DNA from: Acidobacteriaceae bacterium
GTDB lineage: Bacteria > Acidobacteriota > Terriglobia > Terriglobales > Acidobacteriaceae
DNA length: 64,000 nucleotides
Reading direction: 5' to 3'
Assembly: GCA_030041515.1 (NCBI GenBank)
Contig: JASHNS010000113.1
Location: forward strand, 25,609-89,608
Under the pieces are notes generated by a model. It was not told the DNA's origin. It saw only the letters and a list, made by a program, of their open reading frames with translations, and made no database searches. Position numbers and translations under genes: made by a program. This document shows, piece after piece, positions 25,229-32,550 of the stretch. The first letter of the stretch is position 1; every line of letters begins with the position of its first letter.

Positions 25229-25921
25229 ATGAAAAGGCTTGTAGTTCTGCTTACTGTAGCCGCGCTGGCGGTTCCGGCATTCGCTCAGGTTCCGCAAAAA
25301 CTCATCAACCGTCTCGATGCGGCGCAGCAGACCCTGAATGCCATCATGTCCGTCCCGGACAAATCCATTCCTGCGTCGATCCTGGAGGAGGCGACCTGCG
25401 TCGGCGTGGTCCCGGGGCTCCTCAAGGGTGCTTTTATCTTTGGCGCGGAATACGGACAGGGTGTGGTCACCTGCCGCACTCCAAGGGGTTGGAGCGGACC
25501 GGTCTTCATACGGATGGCCGGCGGATCCTGGGGCTTCCAGATCGGCGGCAAGGGCACGGATCTGGTGCTGGTTGCCGTGAACAGGAAAGGCTTCCAGGAC
25601 CTGCTGCAGAGCAAATTCAAGATCGGCGCCGGCGCGTCGGCAGCCGCGGGGCCCGTGGGCCGCGATGCCGGAGCGGCGACCAACTGGAAGATGCAGTCGG
25701 AATTGTTGACCTGGTCGCGCGCTCGCGGATTGTTTGCGGGCGTGGATCTGAATGGCGTTTCGGTTACGCAGAATACTGCAGACACTCAGTTGCTGTACGG
25801 CGCGCCGCATACGTTCAACTCGATCCTCGCGGGCGACGTCCCTGTTCCGCCCGACGCGCGCCCGTTCGTCCGCACTGTGGCCAAATACTTCCACGAATCC
25901 AAAACAGTGGCGAATCAGTAG
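25229..25921 (+). CDS. Secreted SYLF (Ysc84/DUF500) lipid-binding domain protein
   Basis: 230 residues. The signal peptide is MKRLVVLLTVAALAVPAFAQ; the SYLF domain fills the rest (CVGVVPGLLKGAFIFGAEYG, GWSGPVFIRMAGGSWGFQIG, DLVLVAVNRKGFQDLL, WSRARGLFAGVDLNG). SYLF domains bind phosphoinositides or other lipids in eukaryotes; the bacterial periplasmic forms have no settled role. Start: ATG after GGAGAA with the signal peptide immediately following. An in-frame extension to 24968 is noncoding-looking. Confidence 0.9.
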   Translation: MKRLVVLLTVAALAVPAFAQVPQKLINRLDAAQQTLNAIMSVPDKSIPASILEEATCVGVVPGLLKGAFIFGAEYGQGVVTCRTPRGWSGPVFIRMAGGSWGFQIGGKGTDLVLVAVNRKGFQDLLQSKFKIGAGASAAAGPVGRDAGAATNWKMQSELLTWSRARGLFAGVDLNGVSVTQNTADTQLLYGAPHTFNSILAGDVPVPPDARPFVRTVAKYFHESKTVANQ

Positions 25922-26164
25922 CAAATTCGCCTGCCTGGTGCGCCGGGACCCGCGGCAACGGGTCCCGGCTTCAGCTTCCTCACGCTCATCCCGCAGCCTC
26001 TGACGGGGAGTTCGCTGCGCCGCTCCCAGGGATCCGCATTTACACTGGCCTTTTCAGGAATGCCTGAGTCGCCGCGATCGTTGATTCGCGTGCAGTGCCG
26101 CCGCATCGCGCCGGCCTGTTTGCGGTCTCCTGCGGGCGCCGCGACTCGATTGCGACATCCTTCC

Positions 26165-27064
26165 ATGCGAGAAGCCCTGGAATATGCGTTTGTCTGGGCG
26201 CTGCTGAGCGGCTTTGCCGTTCTGCCCCGCGGGCTGGCCCTGCGTGTGGGTGCATGGGTCGGCGGCCTCGCATGGCTCGCGCTTCCTGGTCTGCGCCGCA
26301 CAGGATTGCGCAATCTGGAAATGGCCTTCCCGGAGATGCCAGCGGCGGATCGTGAAAAGCTGCTGCGGCGCCTCTACCGTCACCTCGGTTGGCAACTGGC
26401 CGAATTCTGCCGCATGCCCCGCTACACTCCCGAAAATACCCGCACCCTTATCCGCTATGAAGGGTTAGAGCACTACCTCGCCGCCCGAGAACGCGGACAG
26501 GGCGTGCTCATTGTCACTGGCCACCTCGGCGCATGGGAACTGTCCAGCTTTTGGCATTCGCTCATGGGCTATCCCATGACGATGGTGATTCGCCGCCTCG
26601 ATAATCCTCGCGTCGACCGCCTGGTGAACCGCATCCGCTGCCTGCATGGCAATCGCGTGGTCCATAAGGACGACTTCGCCCGCGGCCTGCTGGCTGCCAT
26701 GCGCCGGGGGGACACGGTCGGCATCCTGATGGACACCAACATGACGCCGCCACAAGGCGTCTTCGTGCCCTTTTTCGGCCTCGAGGCCTGCACCGCCTCC
26801 GGGCTGGCCCGCGTCGCCCTGCGCACCGGCGCGGCTGTGCTGCCCGGGTTCCTCGTATGGGAGCAGCCGGAACAGCGTTATGTGTTGCGCTTCGGTCCGG
26901 AAATTGCGCTGCTGAAGACCGGAGATGATGAGCGCGACATCGTTGAGAACACGGCCCGGTTCACCGCCGCAATCGAAGAATCAGTCCGCCGCTATCCCGA
27001 TCAGTGGCTCTGGGTTCATCGCCGCTGGAAGACCCGGCCCCCGGGGGGAGCGCCCATCTACTGA
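26165..27064 (+). CDS. Lipid A biosynthesis acyltransferase (LpxL/HtrB family)
   Basis: 299-residue inner-membrane acyltransferase that adds secondary acyl chains to lipid A or a related lipid. Seen: a hydrophobic N-terminus (about 5-45), the catalytic HX4D/E motif as GHLGAWE (His120, Glu125), VIRRLDNPRVDRLV, VGILMDTNMTPPQGVFVPFF, and the C-terminal DQWLWVHRRWKTRP characteristic of LpxL/LpxM. Start: this ATG gives the normal family length; an in-frame ATG at 26060 adds 35 Arg-rich residues and is unlikely. It is convergent with the NDH-2 gene (25 bp gap). A PagL-like deacylase elsewhere in the window (45099-45857) acts on the same class of lipid. Confidence 0.88.
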   Translation: MREALEYAFVWALLSGFAVLPRGLALRVGAWVGGLAWLALPGLRRTGLRNLEMAFPEMPAADREKLLRRLYRHLGWQLAEFCRMPRYTPENTRTLIRYEGLEHYLAARERGQGVLIVTGHLGAWELSSFWHSLMGYPMTMVIRRLDNPRVDRLVNRIRCLHGNRVVHKDDFARGLLAAMRRGDTVGILMDTNMTPPQGVFVPFFGLEACTASGLARVALRTGAAVLPGFLVWEQPEQRYVLRFGPEIALLKTGDDERDIVENTARFTAAIEESVRRYPDQWLWVHRRWKTRPPGGAPIY

Positions 27065-27089
27065 GGCCTGTTGTTCAGGTCGATCGCGA

Positions 27090-28502
27090 TCAGTCGGCTG
27101 CGGCGCGAGGATCGGGCGGCGGCGCCTCTGTCCCAGGGGTCGCTCGCGCGTCGCGCGCGGTCGGATCCAGAGACGGTGTGACAGCCGGATCCTCTGCGCC
27201 TGGCTGGTGCGGCCAGCCCGGCAGACTCTGGCTGCCATAGATGAGCCGGACGCCGCTCGAAAACGTGAAGTAGTTCCAGACCCACTGAGAAAGCACCGCC
27301 AGCCGGTTGCGGAAACCGATGAGGAAGTAAATGTGGACCAGGAGCCACGCGGCCCACGCCGGGAATCCACTGAGCTCCGCGCGGAACGGCCACTTCACGT
27401 CGGCGACCGCGGCCATGCGCCCGATCGTGGCCATATCCCCCTTGTCGAAATACCGGAAGGCCGGCCGCGGCTGATTGTTCAGATCGGCGGCGATCATTCT
27501 CGCGGCGTGATCGCCCATCTGCATGGCGGGTTGCGCGACGCCGGGCACCTGTTTGCCATTCTGCTCGAAGTGGGCTAAATCGCCACAAACGAAAATCTCC
27601 GGATGGCCCTCGGGATTGAGCGTCGCGTTCACGTGAACGCATCCGCGTTTGTCCGTAGGAACGCCGATCATCTTGCCGAGCGGCGAGGCCTGCACGCCCG
27701 CCGCCCACAGGGTGCACACGGAATCGATCCTTTGGCCGGCGGCGATCACATATCCGGGCTGCACGTCGCTGACCGTCATGTGGTTATGGATTTCCACGCC
27801 CAGTTCGGCCAGTTGCTGCCCGGCCTTCACCGAGAGATGTTCGGGGTAAGAAGGCAACAGCCTCGGGCCGCCTTCCACGAGCAGCACGCGCGCTTTCGCC
27901 GGGTCGATGTGGCGGAAGTCGCGGCGCAGGTAATACCGGGTGATGTCGCAAATGGCGCCCGCCAGTTCCACGCCTGTTGGCCCGCCGCCTACCACGACAA
28001 AGTTGAGCGGGGGATGCGACCCGGTTTCCAGCTTGCGGCGCTCCGCCAGTTCGAAAGCGAGCAGGACGCGGCGTCGAATCTCGATCGCGTCCTCCACCGT
28101 CTTCAGGCCCGGAGCAGTCGCGGCCCACTCGCTGTGCCCGAAATAGGAGTGTGTCGCGCCCGTAGCCAGGATCAGGTAGTCGTAGGGCATCGAGGCGCCG
28201 CTGTGCAGCCGCACTTTTCGCTGCGCCAGGTCGAAGCCGACAACTTCGTCCATCAGCACCTCAGTGTTCGAGTTGCCGCGAAGGATGGTGCGGATGGGCG
28301 AAGCGATGTCAGCCGGCGACAGAACGGCCAGCGCCACCTGATAAAGCAGCGGCTGAAAGGTGAAATGATTGCGCCGATCGACGATGGTGACATCCACGGG
28401 CTGGCGCCCAAGGGCCTGCGCCGCGTGCGTTCCCGCAAAGCCTCCACCGACGATCAGGACCCTTGGCCGGTGGCGAATATCGTGCCTGGTTTCCAGTACC
28501 AT
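27090..28502 (-). CDS. ndh: Type II NADH dehydrogenase (NDH-2)
   Basis: 470-residue single-subunit, non-proton-pumping NADH:quinone oxidoreductase. Seen: FAD-binding VLIVGGGFAGTHAAQAL near the N-terminus; the NDH-2 motif NHFTFQPLLYQVA; ILATGATHSYFGH; NAD-binding VVVGGGPTGVELAGAI; the second FAD contact EIFVCGDLAH; the quinone-site region GVAQPAMQMG; and a C-terminal amphipathic/hydrophobic stretch (AWAAWLLVHIYFLIGF) for membrane docking. A Pro/Ala-rich tail (about 430-470) is extra. The ATG has GGGAGGA at 4-nt spacing. Confidence 0.93.
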   Translation of the reverse strand: MVLETRHDIRHRPRVLIVGGGFAGTHAAQALGRQPVDVTIVDRRNHFTFQPLLYQVALAVLSPADIASPIRTILRGNSNTEVLMDEVVGFDLAQRKVRLHSGASMPYDYLILATGATHSYFGHSEWAATAPGLKTVEDAIEIRRRVLLAFELAERRKLETGSHPPLNFVVVGGGPTGVELAGAICDITRYYLRRDFRHIDPAKARVLLVEGGPRLLPSYPEHLSVKAGQQLAELGVEIHNHMTVSDVQPGYVIAAGQRIDSVCTLWAAGVQASPLGKMIGVPTDKRGCVHVNATLNPEGHPEIFVCGDLAHFEQNGKQVPGVAQPAMQMGDHAARMIAADLNNQPRPAFRYFDKGDMATIGRMAAVADVKWPFRAELSGFPAWAAWLLVHIYFLIGFRNRLAVLSQWVWNYFTFSSGVRLIYGSQSLPGWPHQPGAEDPAVTPSLDPTARDARATPGTEAPPPDPRAAAD

Positions 28503-28575
28503 CGATCCTCCCGCAAAGTGTCTTCATCAGCAGAGATGCATCCGGCCGTCAAACGATGGAGTTTCAGCAGATGCC

Positions 28576-29271
28576 TCAGGCGCCTGCGTGGTGGAAGATC
28601 GTGTAGACAGCCACCAGCAGAACAGCCAGAGTGGGGATCGCGCCCACCAAATCCGCCGCGCTCCGAAAGGCCCAGCCGCTCAGCGCCGCGGCGAAAAAAT
28701 AAGCGGCGAGTACGGCGCCCTGGAGCTCGAAACTCTCTTCAAGCTTCGTTCTGTCGCGGACCGCCCTGGCCTGGCGCGATACCAGCAGGGTAATGCCGCT
28801 CGTCAGCACCGTCCACGTGCCCGTAATGTACGTCGTGACCACGCCAGGAATGCGCAGCTGGAGCATGGATCCGCTCTGCAGGCCGATGGCGATGGCGATC
28901 CATCCGAGCAGAGCCAGTTCCAGACCATGGCCGGGATGGTGATGCGCGGCGACCCAGACGGATTCCGCCAGCGCCAGAAACAGCGCTTCCAGCAGCAGAG
29001 TCAGCGAAACTGACTGAGCCCAGATCGCACCCGCGTGGACGCGCCGGTTCAGCACGGTTCCGGCGGCTGTGCCCAGAACATAACCGCCCAGCGCTACGAG
29101 CGGATGCGCCATATCGAAAGCGATGTGGAAGACGGAGATGCCGATCAGCACCGTATTCCCGGTCATGTTCGCGACGAACGCGTGACCGAGACCGAAGAAA
29201 CTCCATGCGTCCGCCGAGCCGGAAGCGGCGGCGAGGATCACCAGCAGCGCGTCACGCTGGGCAGTTCGCAA
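28576..29271 (-). CDS. YoaK/DUF1275 family membrane protein
   Basis: 231 residues with about six predicted membrane segments; family pattern RDALLVILAAASGSADAWSFFGLGHAFVANMTGN, with the later GLQSGSM and TTYITGTWT. Function of the family is unknown. Start: a TTG at 29271 with GGAGG (plus-strand 29278-29282) at 6-nt spacing is preferred. An in-frame ATG at 29352 would add 27 basic residues, but those codons coincide with the TTGACA promoter and inverted repeat of the divergent PadR gene and have no good ribosome site. Confidence 0.85.
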   Translation of the reverse strand: MRTAQRDALLVILAAASGSADAWSFFGLGHAFVANMTGNTVLIGISVFHIAFDMAHPLVALGGYVLGTAAGTVLNRRVHAGAIWAQSVSLTLLLEALFLALAESVWVAAHHHPGHGLELALLGWIAIAIGLQSGSMLQLRIPGVVTTYITGTWTVLTSGITLLVSRQARAVRDRTKLEESFELQGAVLAAYFFAAALSGWAFRSAADLVGAIPTLAVLLVAVYTIFHHAGA

Positions 29272-29317
29272 ATGCAGCCTCCGGTGGAGTTGGATGCCGT
29301 CCTTTTTGTATCTCCTT

Positions 29318-29345
29318 TTGACATACCCATACATCTGGGCATAAA
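29318..29345 (+). promoter_or_regulatory. PadR promoter with inverted repeat in the spacer
   Basis: A perfect TTGACA (29318-29323) is followed after 16 bp by CATAAA (29340-29345). The spacer contains CCCATACATCTGGG (29326-29339), an inverted repeat CCCA-N6-TGGG, a position suited to autorepression by PadR. Transcription would start near 29352, giving a leader of about 24 nt to the GTG at 29376. Confidence 0.5.
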
Positions 29346-29375
29346 GTCGCATACCAAGATGGAAAGGGGTTGGGA

Positions 29376-29714
29376 GTGGCCAAAAACGATCTGCAGGGAA
29401 GCCTCGATCTGCTTGTGCTGAAGACGCTGGCGCAGCGTGGCCGGCTGCACGGGTACGGCATGACGCTCCACATCCAGCGCGCGAGCGATGACCTGCTGCG
29501 CGTCGAGGAGGGGTCGCTCTATCCGGCGCTGCACCGCATGGAACAGAGCGGATGGATCGCCTCGGAATGGTCTCTGACCGAGACCGGCAGGCGTGCGAAG
29601 TATTACCGGCTGACCGCGGCAGGGCAGAAACGGCTCGCGGAAGCGGAACGGGAGTTTGAGGTCCTTGTGCGGGGGGTGCGGGCGGTGCTCAGTGTTGCAA
29701 CAGTCAGCAGCTAA
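29376..29714 (+). CDS. PadR-family regulator, acidobacterial subtype
   Basis: 112-residue winged-helix regulator. The N-terminus DLQGSLDLLVLKTLAQRGRLHGYGM and the recognition-helix region VEEGSLYPALHRMEQSGWI with WSLTETGRRAKYYRLTAAG match the acidobacterial PadR group (TIGR03433) that is habitually encoded before ADOP permeases. It starts with GTG (VAKNDLQG), with AAAGGGG 6 nt upstream. It precedes two permease genes and probably controls them and itself. It lacks the long C-terminal dimerisation domain of classical PadR, as in PadR-s2 proteins. Confidence 0.92.
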   Translation: MAKNDLQGSLDLLVLKTLAQRGRLHGYGMTLHIQRASDDLLRVEEGSLYPALHRMEQSGWIASEWSLTETGRRAKYYRLTAAGQKRLAEAEREFEVLVRGVRAVLSVATVSS

Positions 29715-29796
29715 CGGAGCACAGACCTCAGGGCTCTGAGCTCCGGGATGATGGTGCAGCGGGGCAGCGGCTAGCCGGCCGCTGGGAGCAGAACGA

Positions 29797-32493
29797 ATGG
29801 GATGGACGGCGAGAGTTCGGAATTTGTGGCGGCGAGGCAGAGTGGATGCCGAGATTGAGGATGAGCTGCGCGCGCACATCGAGATGGCGGTGGAAGATGG
29901 CGTTCGGGCGGGAATGAACGAAGAAGAAGCGCGGCGAGCGGCGCGGCTGCGGTTTGGCAATCCGGTCACGGTGAAGGAGCGGACGATGGGCGAGGACGCG
30001 GCGTTGGGACTGGAGAGCCTGGGGCGCGATGTGAGGTTCGCGTTCCGGAAGCTCAGGAAATCGCGAGGGTTCACCGTCACAGCCCTTTTGACGTTGGCGA
30101 TTGGGATTGGGGCGAACGCCGCGGTATTTACCGTGATCGACCGCGTGCTGCTGCGGCCGCTGCCGTATCCCGGAGCGGATCGGCTGGTGGCGTTGAATCT
30201 GGACGCCCCGGGCGCCGGAGGACTGGCAAGTTTCTCCAGCGGGCTGCAGCTTTCGCGGTCGATGTACTTCACGTTTGCGCAGCATAACCGCAGTTTCGCG
30301 TCCATGGGAGTCTGGGCGCCGGGCGAGGCGAATGTCACTGGACTGGCACAGCCGCAGCAGGTGCATACGGCGCTGGTCAGCGGCGGACTGCTGGAAACGC
30401 TGGATGTGCCGGCAGTTCTGGGCCGGTGGTTCACGGCGGCGGAACAGGACCCGCGCGGGGCACAGACCGTAATGCTGAGTTACGGTTACTGGCAGCGGGC
30501 GTTTGGCGGCAAGCGCGACGTGATCGGGCGCACCCTCCAGGTGGACAACCAGCCGCGGGAGATCGTAGGCGTAATGCCACGGGGTTTTCGCATAGCGGAC
30601 TACGATTTCGATCTGCTGGTTCCGCTCGCTCCTGACCCGGTCAACGAACAGCTGGCGCCGTTCTTTTTGGACGGGATTGCTCGGCTGAAGCCGGATGTGA
30701 CGACGGCGCAGGCCGATGCCGATGTGGCGCGGCTGATTCCCGTCTGGATGGATTCCTGGACGAATGGACCGGGAACGAATCCCCACTTCTACGAACGCTG
30801 GCAGATCACTCCGCATTTCCGCTCATTGCAGAAGCAGGTGGTGGGCGGGGTGAGCCGGATGCTGTGGGTGGTGATGTCGACGCTGGCGCTGGTGATGCTC
30901 ATTGCGTGCGCGAACATCGCAAATCTGCTGATGGTGCGCGCGGAATCGCGGCAGCAGGAACTCGCGGTACGGGGCGCGCTGGGCGCCGGACGCCTGCGGC
31001 TGATACGAGAACTGCTGATCGAAAGCGTAACGCTGGGGCTTGCCGGCGGCGCCCTTGCGGTCGGCATCGCGTGGGCGGGGCTGCGGCTGCTGGTATTTGC
31101 CGGCCCCGCGCACCTGCCGCGTCTGGCGGAGATTCGACTGGATGGCTGGTCGCTCGCATTCACGCTTCTGCTCGCGGTCCTTTGCGGCGTTCTGTTTGGG
31201 GCAATTCCGGCGTGGCGATATTCCCGCGTTTCGCTGACGATGGGCGGCACGGCTCGGACCGCAAGCGCAGGCCGGGCACAGCTGCGGTCGCGCGATGCGC
31301 TGGTAGTGGCGCAGATGGCCATAGCCCTGGTGCTGCTGGTGAGCGCGATCCTGATGATCCGCACTTTTGCCGCGCTGCGGCGGGTGAATCCCGGGTTCTC
31401 CGATCCCGCGCATGTGCAGACGATCAGCATGGCGATTCCGGAGCAGCTCATTGCCGATCCACGGATGGTGACGCGCACGGAAAACGATGTCGCCGGCCGC
31501 CTCGCGGCGATTCCGGGAGTGAGAACTGTGGGTTTTGCCGCCGCAGTGCCCATGGATGGAGTCGATCCGGACTGGGATGAGATGCATGTGGAAGGCAAGG
31601 TATATCCGAGCGGAGAGCCTCCCATCTACCTGTTCGACTTTGTATCGCCAGGTTACTTTTCGGCGATGGGAACAAAGCTCGTGGCCGGTCGCGATTTCAC
31701 CTGGGAGGATGTGTACGGGTTGCTTCCCAGGGTAATCGTTTCGGAGATCTTCGCGCGGCAGGCATGGGGATCGGCGGCAGCGGCCGTCGGAAAGCGGGTG
31801 AAGCAGTACAGCAATTCGCCATGGCAGCAGGTGATCGGCGTGGTGGAGGATGTGCGCGTGCACGGCCCAAATGAGGCCGCTCCGGCGACGGTTTACTGGC
31901 CCGCGATGTGGATGAGCCCGTATACGCGGCCGGCGCGTGTGGCGGGGCAGCGCTCCGTGACGTTTGCGATCCGCAGCGCGCTGGCGGGACAACCGGGATT
32001 TCTCCATCAGGTGGAACAGGCGGTCTGGTCGGTGAATGGCAATTTGCCGGTGGCTCAGATACGGACGATGGAGGACCTCTATGGCCAATCGATGGCGCGG
32101 ACCTCGTTCACGCTGACCATGCTCGCGATTGCGGGCGCGATGGCGCTGGCGCTGAGCATCATCGGAATTTACGGAGTGATTGCCTATGCAGTCTCTCAGC
32201 GAACGAAGGAGATCGGGATCCGCCTGGCGCTGGGAGCGCCAAAGCAACAGGTGAGCTGGGTGTTTGTGCGCTCGGCACTGGCGATGACCGTCACAGGAGT
32301 GACCATCGGCGCCGGGGCTGCAGCCTTGCTGACTCGGTTGATGCAGACGCTGCTGTTCGGCGTCAGCTCGCTGGATCCAGCGACCTACGTGACGGTACTG
32401 GCAGTTCTGACGGCATCGGCGCTGATGGCGAGCTGGCTGCCGGCACAGCGAGCGGCGAAAGTGGATCCGATGGAGGCGCTCAGGAGCGAATAG
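29797..32493 (+). CDS. ADOP-family permease (acidobacterial duplicated orphan permease), copy 1
   Basis: 898-residue inner-membrane protein of the MacB/FtsX type without an ATPase partner in the window. Seen: a soluble N-terminal module (about 1-70, VDAEIEDELRAHIEMAVEDG...ARRAARLRFGNP) specific to ADOP; the first membrane helix (about 90-115); a large periplasmic MacB-PCD domain; an FtsX block (LALVMLIACANIANLLMVRAESRQQELAVRGALGA); a second periplasmic half; and a second FtsX block (ALSIIGIYGVIAYAVSQRTKEIGIRLALGA), i.e. an internal duplication. Function is unknown; by analogy it could transmit force or move lipids or peptides. Copy 2 follows after 57 bp. Confidence 0.92.
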   Translation: MGWTARVRNLWRRGRVDAEIEDELRAHIEMAVEDGVRAGMNEEEARRAARLRFGNPVTVKERTMGEDAALGLESLGRDVRFAFRKLRKSRGFTVTALLTLAIGIGANAAVFTVIDRVLLRPLPYPGADRLVALNLDAPGAGGLASFSSGLQLSRSMYFTFAQHNRSFASMGVWAPGEANVTGLAQPQQVHTALVSGGLLETLDVPAVLGRWFTAAEQDPRGAQTVMLSYGYWQRAFGGKRDVIGRTLQVDNQPREIVGVMPRGFRIADYDFDLLVPLAPDPVNEQLAPFFLDGIARLKPDVTTAQADADVARLIPVWMDSWTNGPGTNPHFYERWQITPHFRSLQKQVVGGVSRMLWVVMSTLALVMLIACANIANLLMVRAESRQQELAVRGALGAGRLRLIRELLIESVTLGLAGGALAVGIAWAGLRLLVFAGPAHLPRLAEIRLDGWSLAFTLLLAVLCGVLFGAIPAWRYSRVSLTMGGTARTASAGRAQLRSRDALVVAQMAIALVLLVSAILMIRTFAALRRVNPGFSDPAHVQTISMAIPEQLIADPRMVTRTENDVAGRLAAIPGVRTVGFAAAVPMDGVDPDWDEMHVEGKVYPSGEPPIYLFDFVSPGYFSAMGTKLVAGRDFTWEDVYGLLPRVIVSEIFARQAWGSAAAAVGKRVKQYSNSPWQQVIGVVEDVRVHGPNEAAPATVYWPAMWMSPYTRPARVAGQRSVTFAIRSALAGQPGFLHQVEQAVWSVNGNLPVAQIRTMEDLYGQSMARTSFTLTMLAIAGAMALALSIIGIYGVIAYAVSQRTKEIGIRLALGAPKQQVSWVFVRSALAMTVTGVTIGAGAAALLTRLMQTLLFGVSSLDPATYVTVLAVLTASALMASWLPAQRAAKVDPMEALRSE

Positions 32494-32550
32494 GGACTGG
32501 CCGTCCAGGCGCAGGCGCTTCGCGCATTCTGACCAGGGAGGGGGTAGCCG

